Source: Streptomyces olivochromogenes | Lineage (GTDB): Bacteria; Actinomycetota; Actinomycetes; Streptomycetales; Streptomycetaceae | Length of the DNA: 64,000 bases | NCBI RefSeq assembly: GCF_001514115.1 | Contig: NZ_KQ948458.1 | Coordinates: 228,497 to 292,496, forward strand | Reading direction: 5' to 3' | Part shown: positions 8,192-16,207 of the stretch, in pieces | Numbering within the stretch: position 1 is the stretch's first letter | How the letters are laid out: every line of letters begins with the position of its first letter | Position numbers and translations under genes: made by a program | The notes under the pieces: generated by a model | Database searches by the model: none | The model's input: the letters and a program-made list of their open reading frames with translations, nothing else | What the model was told of the DNA's origin: nothing

Positions 8192-9103
8192 ATGGACGGC
8201 GGCATGAACGACCCCCTCGGTCCGCTCTGCTCGATCGGTGAGCTGGCGCGGCGGACCGGGCTGACGGTCAAGGCGATTCGGTTCTACTCCGATCGGGGCA
8301 TCGTGCCGCCGACCGGTCGCAGCCCGGCAGGCTACCGCCTCTACGGCGCCGACGCCCTCGCGCGTCTGGATCTCGTGCGGACCCTGCGTGACCTGGGAGT
8401 AGGACTTGCGGACATCCGGAAGGTCGTGGCACGCGAACTCTCGCTCTCCGAGGTCGCGGCGGCGCACGCGGACGCGCTCGCCGTGCAGATCCGCACCCTG
8501 CGGCTGCGGCACGCGGTGCTGACGGCGGTGGCCCGGCGCGACTCCAGCCCCGAGGAGATGGATCTCATGCACCGGTTGGCAAGGCTCTCCGAGGACGAAC
8601 GCCGACGTCTGATCGACGACTTCCTCGACTCCGTCTTCACTGGGTCGGCCGGTTCCGGCGCGTTCGTCGGGATCCGGCGCTCGTTCACCCCCGAACTGCC
8701 CGACAACCCCGAACCCGAACAGATCGCGGCCTGGGTGGAGTTGGCCGAGCTGTCCCAGGACGGGGAGTTCCGGGCCGTCGTGAGGCGGTTGGTCGCGCAT
8801 CTGGAGGCGGAGCAGGAGGGTGCCCGGGGCGGCGGGCCCCGCCCCGGACTGGTCCCGGCCGTTCGTGAGCTGGTCGGCCCGGTCCTCGCGGCGGGGATCG
8901 AGCCGGGAGACAGCGCCGCCGCGCCGGTCGTCGAGGCGCTCCTCGCTCACGACGTACACGTTCTGACCCGGCTCGAAGCCGTCAACGACCCGCGCAGGGA
9001 GCGGTACACGGAGCTGCTCGCCGTCATCAACGGCTGGCCGGCACCGGAGAGTGCGGCGCCCGTGCTGGACTGGGCCGTCGAGGCGCTGCGCGTCCGGGGT
9101 TGA
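8192..9103 (+). CDS. MerR-family transcriptional regulator
   Basis: A 303-residue regulator. The N-terminus CSIGELARRTGLTVKAIRFY is the MerR helix-turn-helix, followed by the wing GYRLYGADALARL and the linking helix ending in LSLSEVAAAHADALAVQIRTL. The long C-terminal region (about residues 110-303) is helical and variable and should bind an effector; no Cys cluster for metals is visible, so an organic ligand is more likely. ATG 8192 fits the leaderless promoter directly upstream; ATG 8204 is an in-frame alternative. Divergent from the Uma2-type gene. Confidence 0.9.
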   Translation: MDGGMNDPLGPLCSIGELARRTGLTVKAIRFYSDRGIVPPTGRSPAGYRLYGADALARLDLVRTLRDLGVGLADIRKVVARELSLSEVAAAHADALAVQIRTLRLRHAVLTAVARRDSSPEEMDLMHRLARLSEDERRRLIDDFLDSVFTGSAGSGAFVGIRRSFTPELPDNPEPEQIAAWVELAELSQDGEFRAVVRRLVAHLEAEQEGARGGGPRPGLVPAVRELVGPVLAAGIEPGDSAAAPVVEALLAHDVHVLTRLEAVNDPRRERYTELLAVINGWPAPESAAPVLDWAVEALRVRG

Positions 9104-9156
9104 TGACTCACGTACGCCACGACGACACCGCCAAAGCCGCCGGCCGGCGTCGGCGG

Positions 9157-9831
9157 TCAGGCCGAGTAGGGCTCGCCCAGGTCCCAGGCCTGGTACATCG
9201 CCTCCGCGAAGGCCTCCGCGATCTTGTGCTCGCCGGACGCGTTGGGATGCGTGCCGTCGTACGTGTCGTGGTGGACGTCGTAGCCGGGGGGCGGGGAGGC
9301 GAGGAGGACGGGGGAGCGGGGTTCGTCCAGGTCGGCCACCGCCTTCGCCAGGAGTTCGTTGAAGGCGGCGACCTGGGCGGCGAAGGGCGCGTCGGACTCC
9401 GCACGGACGTTCGGTATCACCGGGAGGAGGACCAGGTGGATGCGCGGGTTCGCCGCACGGGCCTCGGCGACGAAGGCGCGGGCGTTCGCCGCCGTCTGCA
9501 CGGCGTTCGTGTAGAAGCCCAGGTCGATCAGGCCGAGGGAGACCAGGAGCACGTCCGCGCGCTGGGTGCGGACCGCCTCACCGATCAGGGGCACCATGTG
9601 CTGCCAGCCCTCGCCCCAGCCCGCGAGGTGGGCGCGCGGGAAGTCCGGGTCCGCGTACTCGTGCGAGTCGGGAGACTCCGTCGCCTTGTCGTACAGCGTC
9701 TCGCGCGGGCCGACGATCCGGAACGGGCCCCCGTACGTCGCGCGCAGGTGCTGCCACATTCGGTAACGCCATGTGTGTTCGCCCGCGCTTCCGATCGTCA
9801 TGGAGTCGCCGACGGGCATGAACCTGAGCAT
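9157..9831 (-). CDS. SGNH/GDSL-type hydrolase with altered block III
   Basis: A 224-residue esterase/lipase-like protein. Block I is PVGDSMTIG with the nucleophile Ser in GDS near residue 10, and block V is DGTHPNASGEH with the Asp-x-x-His pair. Block III should read GxND but here reads LGLIDLGF, so the Asn that normally helps form the oxyanion hole is replaced by Ile; activity may be reduced or the oxyanion hole built differently. No signal peptide is present, so it is probably cytoplasmic. ATG 9831 is the first start in frame before block I. Divergent from the secreted protein gene at 9969. Confidence 0.82.
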   Translation of the reverse strand: MLRFMPVGDSMTIGSAGEHTWRYRMWQHLRATYGGPFRIVGPRETLYDKATESPDSHEYADPDFPRAHLAGWGEGWQHMVPLIGEAVRTQRADVLLVSLGLIDLGFYTNAVQTAANARAFVAEARAANPRIHLVLLPVIPNVRAESDAPFAAQVAAFNELLAKAVADLDEPRSPVLLASPPPGYDVHHDTYDGTHPNASGEHKIAEAFAEAMYQAWDLGEPYSA

Positions 9832-9968
9832 CCGCTCATCATGGTTGATCGGGCGGGCGATGAGTAAGGGCCGTGTGGGGTGTGGGGTGTGAGGATGGAC
9901 ACGCCGGGGGTGGCGGCTCCCCGGGGGCTCACCGGGTCCCGGCGGCGCCGGGATGGCAGGCTTGGGCC

Positions 9969-10955
9969 ATGCGCCGATCGCCCTCGTTCCTCGCCGGAGC
10001 CGCCTCCGCCGCTGCCGTTCTCGCCCTCGCGCTGCCGGCACCGGCCCTCGCCGCCGACGGGGACGGGGGGTTCACGATCAAGGATCCCCGGATCACCGAG
10101 TCGAGCGGGCTCGCCGCCTCGCATCTTCACCCCGGCATCTACTGGACCCACAACGACAGCGACGACGGTCCCTACCTCTACGCCGTCGACAGCAGGACCG
10201 GCGAGACCGTCGCCACCATCACCATGAAGGGGGTGGGCGCGCCGCGTGACGTCGAGGCCATCTCCCTCGGGCCGGACGGCGACCTCTACGTCGGCGACAT
10301 CGGCGACAACCTCGGCGGCAAGTGGTCCTACGTGTGGATCTACAAGCTGCCCGAGCCGAAGGTGCTCAAGGACCAGACGATCCGGGCCACGCAGTACGTC
10401 GTGAAGTACGCGGACGGGCCCCGCAACGCCGAGGCGCTGATGGTCCACCCGAAGACCGGACGGGTCTACATCGCCGACAAGAACGAGGACGGCGGCCACC
10501 TGTACGAGGGTCCGGCCCGGCTCTCCGCATCGGGCACCAACATCTTCCGGTCCGTCGCCACCATCGACCTCTGGGTCACCGACGGCGCCTTCTCGCCGAA
10601 CGGCGAACAGCTCGTCGTGCGCGGGTACTTCGGCGGGATCGCGTACACCTGGAACGACGGGAAGCTCAAGCGCCAGGGGCGGTTGGACGTACCGCTCCAG
10701 CGGCAGGGGGAGTCGGTCACGTACACCCCCGACGGGTCCAAGCTCATGTACGGCAGCGAGGGCAAGGACAGTCCGGTCCAGCCCGGCTCGGTTCCCGGGG
10801 GCGGGTCCGACTCCAAGTCGCCTTCGCAGGGCGGGGGTTCGGCGTCGGGCGGCGGGAGTGGCGGCGGCATGAGCTCCGGTGCCAAGGGGGCGCTCGCCCT
10901 CGCGGCGGTTCTGGTGGCCGGGTTCGGGCTGAAGAGGTTGTTGCGCAAGTCGTAG
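9969..10955 (+). CDS. Secreted beta-propeller-like protein with C-terminal anchor
   Basis: A 328-residue exported protein. MRRSPSFLAGAASAAAVLALAL with cleavage near ALAA is a signal peptide. The body has propeller-like strands (IYWTHNDSDDGPYLYAVD, GDLYVGDIGDN, GRVYIADKNEDGG, SKLMYGSEG). A Gly/Ser-rich linker leads to a hydrophobic stretch (ALALAAVLVAGFGL) and the basic tail KRLLRKS, a likely membrane anchor; no LPxTG-type sortase motif is visible. The presumed -10 CAGGCT sits six bases before the ATG, so a leaderless mRNA is possible. Function unknown. A strong terminator follows. Confidence 0.78.
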   Translation: MRRSPSFLAGAASAAAVLALALPAPALAADGDGGFTIKDPRITESSGLAASHLHPGIYWTHNDSDDGPYLYAVDSRTGETVATITMKGVGAPRDVEAISLGPDGDLYVGDIGDNLGGKWSYVWIYKLPEPKVLKDQTIRATQYVVKYADGPRNAEALMVHPKTGRVYIADKNEDGGHLYEGPARLSASGTNIFRSVATIDLWVTDGAFSPNGEQLVVRGYFGGIAYTWNDGKLKRQGRLDVPLQRQGESVTYTPDGSKLMYGSEGKDSPVQPGSVPGGGSDSKSPSQGGGSASGGGSGGGMSSGAKGALALAAVLVAGFGLKRLLRKS

Positions 10956-11002
10956 TCGCCCCATGGTGACGTGCACGGCGACGTGAGGATGCGTACGGCA
11001 TG

Positions 11003-11048
11003 AGAGAGGGGCGCCCGGCGCGATTGCCCGCGCCGGGCGCCCCTCTCT
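11003..11048. terminator. Bidirectional terminator, 20-bp stem
   Basis: A perfect inverted repeat, arms 11003-11022 and 11029-11048 with loop ATTGCC, between the convergent secreted-protein and serC genes. The stem is almost entirely G+C apart from its AGAG/CTCT base. Confidence 0.8.
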
Positions 11049-11063
11049 GCGTACGACTGAGGA

Positions 11064-12182
11064 CTACAGCTTCTCGATCACGTAGTCGATGCACTTCGTC
11101 AGCGCCTCGACGTCCGCCGGGGTGATCGCCGGGAACATCGCGACGCGGAGCTGGTTGCGGCCGAGCTTGCGGTAGGGCTCGGTGTCGACGATGCCGTTGG
11201 CACGCAGGACCTTGGCGACGGCGGCGGCGTCGATCTCGTCGGCGAAGTCGATCGTGCCGATGACCTGCGAGCGCTTGGTGGGGTCGGCGACGAACGGGGT
11301 CGCGTACTTGCTCTCCTCGGCCCAGGTGTAGAGGCGGGTCGAGGAGTCCTTCGTACGGCCCGTGGACCACTCCAGACCGCCCTGGCCGTTGATCCACTCC
11401 AGCTGCTCGTTGAGCAGGAACAGGGTGGCGAGGGCCGGGGTGTTGTACGTCTGGTTCTTGCGGGAGTTGTCGATCGCCGTGGGAAGCGAGAAGAACTCCG
11501 GCACGTGACGCCCGCTCGCGTGGATGCGTTCGGCGCGCTCGATGGCGGCGGGGGAGAAGACGGCGATCCACAGGCCGCCGTCGGAGGCGAAGGACTTCTG
11601 CGGGGCGAAGTAGTAGACGTCCGTCTCGGTGATGTCGACCGGGAGGCCGCCGGCGCCGGAGGTGGCGTCCACCAGAACGAGGGAACCCTCGTCGGCGCCG
11701 TTGACGCGCTTGAGGGGGGCGGCGACGCCGGTGGAGGTCTCGTTGTGGGTGTAGGCGTAGACGTCCACGCCCGCCTCGGCCGCCGGCTCGGGGTGCGTGC
11801 CCGGGTCGGAGGAGATGACGGTGGGCTCGGCGAGCCAGGGGGCGAGCTTGGCGGCCTTCGCGAACTTGGAGCTGAACTCGCCGAAGGTGAGGTGCTGGGA
11901 CTTGTTGTCGATCAGGCCGTGGGTCGCGACGTCCCAGAAGGCGGTGGAGCCGCCGTTGCCGAGGACGACCTCGTAGCCGTCGGGGAGCGAGAACAGGTCG
12001 CGCACGCCCTCGCGGACCTTGCCGACCAGGTTCTTGACCGGGGCCTGGCGGTGGGAGGTGCCGAGCAGGGAGGTACCGGTCGCGGCCAGCGCGTCAAGCG
12101 CCTCCGTGCGCACCTTGGAGGGGCCCGCGCCGAAACGTCCGTCGGCGGGCTTGATGTCAGCGGGGATCTGGATATCAGCCAC
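11064..12182 (-). CDS. serC: Phosphoserine aminotransferase
   Basis: A 372-residue PLP-dependent class-V aminotransferase that converts 3-phosphohydroxypyruvate to phosphoserine in serine synthesis. The actinobacterial type is recognised by RFGAGPSKVRTEAL, GTSHRQAPVK, LGNGGSTAFWD and the PLP-lysine motif YYFAPQKSFASDGG near residue 195. The start is GTG 12182, preceded by TACGCT (12189-12194 on the complement) and six bases, so the mRNA is probably leaderless. It is convergent with the secreted protein gene across a strong terminator; the conservon P450 genes lie upstream on the same strand after a 214-nt gap. Confidence 0.95.
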   Translation of the reverse strand: MADIQIPADIKPADGRFGAGPSKVRTEALDALAATGTSLLGTSHRQAPVKNLVGKVREGVRDLFSLPDGYEVVLGNGGSTAFWDVATHGLIDNKSQHLTFGEFSSKFAKAAKLAPWLAEPTVISSDPGTHPEPAAEAGVDVYAYTHNETSTGVAAPLKRVNGADEGSLVLVDATSGAGGLPVDITETDVYYFAPQKSFASDGGLWIAVFSPAAIERAERIHASGRHVPEFFSLPTAIDNSRKNQTYNTPALATLFLLNEQLEWINGQGGLEWSTGRTKDSSTRLYTWAEESKYATPFVADPTKRSQVIGTIDFADEIDAAAVAKVLRANGIVDTEPYRKLGRNQLRVAMFPAITPADVEALTKCIDYVIEKL

Positions 12183-12345
12183 GGTGCGAGCGTATCCGTT
12201 ATGCGAAACGCGGTGGAAACTTCGTCCGGCGGGTGAGACGGGGCGGGGGCCACTTCCTCGCCCCCGCCGCCCCTACCCGTCCCGTCCCCGTGGGCTCCGC
12301 CCCCGGACCCCCGTAGGCCGTCATTTCGGCTGCGGGTGGGTGGGG

Positions 12346-12371
12346 GCTGGTCGCGCAGTTCCCCGCGCCCC
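12346..12371 (-). repeat. Dispersed intergenic repeat, copy A
   Basis: Reverse-oriented copy of a 29-nt element also found at 34290-34318 and 52386-52414. This copy matches over about 26 bases, from CTGGTCGCGCAGTT to the run CCCCGCGCCCC. It lies between serC and the P450 gene. Confidence 0.6.
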
Positions 12372-12396
12372 TAAGGGCCTTCAGCCCCCGGCTTGG

Positions 12397-13614
12397 TCAG
12401 TCGGAGGTCAGGCGTACGGGGAGTTCGTGGAGGTCGTTCTGGGTCACCACCGGCTTGTTGCGGAGTTCTGAGGAGGGGATCGCCAGGTCCAGGGACGGGA
12501 AGCGGGCGTACAGGGCCGGGAGGGCGACGGCCGCCTCCAGGCGGGAGAGGGCGGCGCCGGGGCAGACGTGGGGGCCGTGGCCGAAGGAGATGTGACGGTT
12601 CTTGGTGGTGCGGGTGATGTCGAAGTCGCCCGCGCTCGGACCGTGGGCGTTCTCGTCGCGGCCGATCGCGCCGTACGAGACGATCAGGGCGTCGCCCGCG
12701 GGGATCACCTTGTCCCCGACGGGTACGTCCTCCGTCGCGAAACGGATCAGGACGTGCGAGGTCGGGGTGGAGTAGCGGAGGGTTTCCTCCACGACCGCCG
12801 ACCAGTCCGCCTCGCCGGAGAGGACGAGGGCGCGCTGCTCGGGGTGGGCCGAGAGGTTGACCACCGCGTTGACGATCAGGGAGATCGTCGTCTCGTGGCC
12901 CGCCGCGACCATCAGCTGGAGGGTGGAGACGATCTCCTCGTCGGTGAGGTGGTCGCCGTCCTCGGAGGCCAGGATCAGGGCGGAGGTCAGGTCGTCGCCC
13001 GGCTCCGCACGCTTCGCGGCGACCGTCGCCGCCATGATGGCGGCCAACTCCGTCAGCGTGGCGATCACTTCCGCGGGCGGGGTCTGTGTCGAGAAGAACT
13101 TCTCGAAGAGTTCCTGGAGGCGGGGGAGCCGGGACTCCTCGATGCCCATGAGGTCGGCGATGACGTACATGGGCAGGGGGTAGGCGAAGTCGGCCTTCAG
13201 GTCGACGACGCCGCCCGGGCCCGACGTCAGGCCGTCGAGCAGACCCTCCGTCAGTTTGGTGATGCGCTCGCGCATCTGCTCGACCCGGCGCGGGGTGAGC
13301 GCCTGCGCGACCAGCGTGCGCATCCGGCGGTGGTCCGCGCCGTCCACCGTGAGCATGGAGCGGCCGGGGTTGGCGAGACCGATCAGCGGCCAGTCGGGCG
13401 CTATCTCGCCGCGCTGCCAGGCACCCCAGACGTTGATGTCCTTGACCAGCCGGGGGTCGGTGAGCAGGGCGCGGGCCTCGGCGTGGTGGGTGACGGCCCA
13501 CACCGGGACGCCGCCGGGCAGTTCGACGGCGGCGAGCGGGCCCGCCTCCCTGAGCCGGGCGCTCTCGCCGTCCAGGTCGGACACGAACGGGTCCAGGGCG
13601 ATACGACTGGTCAT
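12397..13614 (-). CDS. Cytochrome P450, conservon-associated
   Basis: A 405-residue soluble P450. I-helix MVAAGHETTISLI, K-helix ExxR in VEETLRYSTP, and the heme loop ISFGHGPHVCPGAALSRLE with the Cys ligand are all intact. Its ATG at 13614 overlaps the stop of the preceding P450 gene (ATGA), so the two are translationally coupled at the end of the cvn operon. In Streptomyces such pairs usually combine a CYP157 with a CYP154- or CYP156-type enzyme; this is likely the second partner. The substrate is unknown. Confidence 0.9.
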   Translation of the reverse strand: MTSRIALDPFVSDLDGESARLREAGPLAAVELPGGVPVWAVTHHAEARALLTDPRLVKDINVWGAWQRGEIAPDWPLIGLANPGRSMLTVDGADHRRMRTLVAQALTPRRVEQMRERITKLTEGLLDGLTSGPGGVVDLKADFAYPLPMYVIADLMGIEESRLPRLQELFEKFFSTQTPPAEVIATLTELAAIMAATVAAKRAEPGDDLTSALILASEDGDHLTDEEIVSTLQLMVAAGHETTISLIVNAVVNLSAHPEQRALVLSGEADWSAVVEETLRYSTPTSHVLIRFATEDVPVGDKVIPAGDALIVSYGAIGRDENAHGPSAGDFDITRTTKNRHISFGHGPHVCPGAALSRLEAAVALPALYARFPSLDLAIPSSELRNKPVVTQNDLHELPVRLTSD

Positions 13615-14834
13615 GCGGGGGTGCCTCCGAGGGCCGGGGTCGGGGTGAAGCGCACAGGCAGTTCGGTCAGGCCCCGCAGCCACGGTGAGGGGCGCCGGGT
13701 CAGGGCGTCGGCCGGGACGGCCAGGTCGATGTCCGGCAGGCGGTCCAGTACGACCTCGATCCCCGTCCGCGCGATGACCTCCGCCACCTCCTGCGCCGGG
13801 AACGGGCAGCGGTGCTCCCCGTGGCCGAAGGAGAAGTGGGCGTTGTTGCCGCCGGTGAGGGCGGAGCCGTCGGTGCGGACCTGCGGGTCGGAGTTGGCGC
13901 CCTGGAGGCCGAGGAGGAGGAGATCGCCCGCGCGGACGCGGTGACCGCCGAGCTGGGCGTCGCGGGAGGCCCAGCGGCCGGCCACGTTCTGGGTGGGGGT
14001 GTCCTCCCAGAGGACCTCGTTCATGGCCTCGGCGACGCTGTTGCGGCCGCCGAAGAGCGAGGCGGCGAAGCGTTCGTCGGTCAGCATCAGGCGCAGCGAG
14101 TTGCCGATCCAGTCCGCGGTCGGCTGGTGGCCGGCGGCCATCATGACCATCAGGTCCTGGATGATCTCCTCGTCCGTGAAGCCTGCCGTGTTCGCGAGCA
14201 TGCGGGACACGACGTCGCTTGCGGGCGCGGCCTTCCGGTCGGCGATCAACCGGGCCATGGAGCCGGCCAGGTGCTGCTGTCCGGCCAGCGCGTTCTCGCG
14301 GCCGTTGACCATGTCGTTGAGGGCGGTGACGAGGCCGGGACCCTGTTCCTCGGCGAAGCCGTAGAGCATGGCGAGGACACGGACGGGCAGCAGAGCGGCG
14401 TAGTCCCCGATGAGGTCGATCTCGCCCTTGGCGCACGCCGCGTCGATGAGTTCGTCGGCGAACCTCTCGGCCTGGGCACGCAGTTCGAAGGGGTCCACGG
14501 CTTCGAGGGCGTCGCTGATCATCGCGGCGCGCTCGCGGTGCCGTTCGCCGACGGTGTAGAGGATCGAGGGCTGTTTGCGGCCGATCATCGGCAGCAGTGG
14601 CCAGTCGTCGGGGATGCGGTCCCACTGGTTCCACAGCTCGGAGTCGCGGCTGAACAGCACGGGGTCGCCGGTGACCTGGTGCAGTTCGCGGTAGCCGAGC
14701 ACCAGCCACGCCGGGATGTCGCCGTCCAGGACGACGGGCGTCACGGCACCGTGGTCGCGCCGCATCTCCCGGTACAGCTCGGCGGGTTCGGTCTGGAACC
14801 GGGGCCCGCTGAGGGGCACAGGGGCGGGGGTCAC
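13611..14834 (-). CDS. CYP157-type cytochrome P450 lacking the ExxR motif
   Basis: A 407-residue P450-fold protein. The I-helix reads MAAGHQPTADW and the heme loop FSFGHGEHRCPFPAQEVAEV keeps the Cys ligand, but the K-helix reads NEVLWEDTP, with Trp where the nearly invariant Arg of ExxR should be. Loss of ExxR is the known hallmark of the Streptomyces CYP157 family found in conservons. The start is GTG 14834, whose GTGA overlaps the cvnD stop; the stop overlaps the next P450 ATG. Whether it oxidises anything itself or acts with its partner P450 is unknown. Confidence 0.88.
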   Translation of the reverse strand: MTPAPVPLSGPRFQTEPAELYREMRRDHGAVTPVVLDGDIPAWLVLGYRELHQVTGDPVLFSRDSELWNQWDRIPDDWPLLPMIGRKQPSILYTVGERHRERAAMISDALEAVDPFELRAQAERFADELIDAACAKGEIDLIGDYAALLPVRVLAMLYGFAEEQGPGLVTALNDMVNGRENALAGQQHLAGSMARLIADRKAAPASDVVSRMLANTAGFTDEEIIQDLMVMMAAGHQPTADWIGNSLRLMLTDERFAASLFGGRNSVAEAMNEVLWEDTPTQNVAGRWASRDAQLGGHRVRAGDLLLLGLQGANSDPQVRTDGSALTGGNNAHFSFGHGEHRCPFPAQEVAEVIARTGIEVVLDRLPDIDLAVPADALTRRPSPWLRGLTELPVRFTPTPALGGTPA

Positions 14835-15475
14835 AGGGCCAACTCCGGTGTTGTGAGGGCGCTTTCGGCGGCGTACAAGGTCTTGAGGTGCTCCACCAGC
14901 GTGATCAGCACCCGTTTGCTGGACTCCCGCGAACGCGCGTCGCAGTCGAGCAGCGGGACCTTCGGATCGAGGTCGAGGGCCTCGCGGATCTGGGCGGGGG
15001 TGTGCGCGGAGCCGCCGAAGTCGTTGCAGGCCACGATGAACGGCGTCCCGTGGTGCTCCAGCCGGTCGATCGCGTACCAGGAGTCGTCGATACGGCGGGT
15101 GTCGACGAGGACGACGGCCCCGAGCGTGCCGGAGAACAACCGGTCCCACAGGAACCAGAAACGCTCCTGGCCCGGCGCGCCGAACAGGTACAGCACATTG
15201 CGGGCGTCCAGCGTGATGCGCCCGAAGTCGAAGGCGACCGTGGTCGCGGACTTGCCGCGCACCTCGCTGATGTCGTCGACCGCCGCGCCGGCCTGCGTCA
15301 TCGTCTCCTCGGTGTTGAGGGGACGTATCTCGCTCACCGAGCGGACCAGGGTGGTCTTGCCGACGCCGAAGCCGCCCACGACGACGATCTTCAGACCGTT
15401 GTCGGCCTGTGCCCCCAGGGGCGTACGGGCGTCGGCCCCCTGGGACGTACGGGCATCAGAGGTTACGGAGTCCAA
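14831..15475 (-). CDS. cvnD: Conservon GTPase CvnD
   Basis: A 214-residue small GTPase-like ATP/GTP-binding protein of the MglA/conservon class. The P-loop GGFGVGKTT is near residues 34-42, the G3 region reads LFGAPGQERF near residue 95, and VACNDFG provides the base-specificity region. It begins 20 nt inside cvnC, the usual conservon arrangement. Established: CvnA-D form a membrane-linked complex resembling a eukaryotic G-protein relay that influences development and antibiotic production. The downstream P450s are coupled to it by GTGA. Confidence 0.93.
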   Translation of the reverse strand: MDSVTSDARTSQGADARTPLGAQADNGLKIVVVGGFGVGKTTLVRSVSEIRPLNTEETMTQAGAAVDDISEVRGKSATTVAFDFGRITLDARNVLYLFGAPGQERFWFLWDRLFSGTLGAVVLVDTRRIDDSWYAIDRLEHHGTPFIVACNDFGGSAHTPAQIREALDLDPKVPLLDCDARSRESSKRVLITLVEHLKTLYAAESALTTPELAL

Positions 15476-15803
15476 CGAGCACCTGCTCCAGGATGTCGGG
15501 ATCGGGAAGAGCGGCTTTTTGGGGGTGGCGGGCGCTGACGCGGCCCGCGGCGAGCAGGTCGGAGAGCAGGATGCGGGTGATGGACACCGGCAGCTTCAGC
15601 ACGGCGGCGATCTCCACGACCGCCGTCGGCCGCTCGCACAGCCGCAGGATCGCCGCGTGCTCCGACTGCATGCCCACCGCCGGATCGCACTCGGCGACCA
15701 CGAGTGTCACCAGGTCGAACGGGGTGTCGGGCGCGGACCGGCTGCGCCCTCCGGTGAGGGTGTAGAGCCGGTCGGGCGCGTCGTCCCTGCCCGGACGGCT
15801 CAT
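15456..15803 (-). CDS. cvnC: Conservon DUF742 protein CvnC
   Basis: A 115-residue DUF742 protein. Winged-helix-like features are visible: RLYTLTGGR, HAAILRLCERPTAVVEIAAVL, VSITRILLSDLLAAGRV and the C-terminal ILEQVLVGLRNL that overlaps the start of cvnD. Established: CvnC is one of four conserved subunits of the conservon complex. The ATG at 15803 overlaps the cvnB stop (ATGA). Confidence 0.92.
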   Translation of the reverse strand: MSRPGRDDAPDRLYTLTGGRSRSAPDTPFDLVTLVVAECDPAVGMQSEHAAILRLCERPTAVVEIAAVLKLPVSITRILLSDLLAAGRVSARHPQKAALPDPDILEQVLVGLRNL

Positions 15804-16207
15804 GACGTCCGGGGCTGCGCGCTCAGGTATTCGCCGAGTTGTTCCACGAGCTCGCTCATGTTGTGCCCGACCAGACCGGCGTCCGCGTCCTCGGCGGTGA
15901 CCACGGCGAGGTGGGCGCCGTCACCCGCCTCCACGATGAACAGGACCCCGCCGTAGAACTCGGTCATCGCCGAGCGCACGCCCCCGGTGCCGTCGCCGAA
16001 CTCCACGGACGCCCCGTGGGACAGCGACTGGATGCCGGCGGCGATCGCGGCGAGCTGGTCGGCGCGGTCGACGGTGAGCTCCGGCGTGCGGCACAGCTTC
16101 AGCCCGTCCCGGGAGAGCACGAGCGCGTGCCGGGCGCCCGGGGTGCGCTCGAGGAGGCCCTCGATGAGCCAGGAGAGCTTCTCGTCGGCGGTGGTGGTGC
16201 CGGTCAT
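15800..16207 (-). CDS. cvnB: Conservon roadblock/LC7 protein CvnB
   Basis: A 135-residue roadblock/LC7-domain protein: LSWLIEGLLERTPGARHALVLS, DGLKLCRTPEL, QLAAIAAGIQSLSHG and LFIVEAGDGAHLAVVTAEDAD match the family along its length. Such proteins regulate the cognate CvnD GTPase. The ATG at 16207 overlaps the cvnA stop, keeping the operon translationally coupled. Confidence 0.93.
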   Translation of the reverse strand: MTGTTTADEKLSWLIEGLLERTPGARHALVLSRDGLKLCRTPELTVDRADQLAAIAAGIQSLSHGASVEFGDGTGGVRSAMTEFYGGVLFIVEAGDGAHLAVVTAEDADAGLVGHNMSELVEQLGEYLSAQPRTS

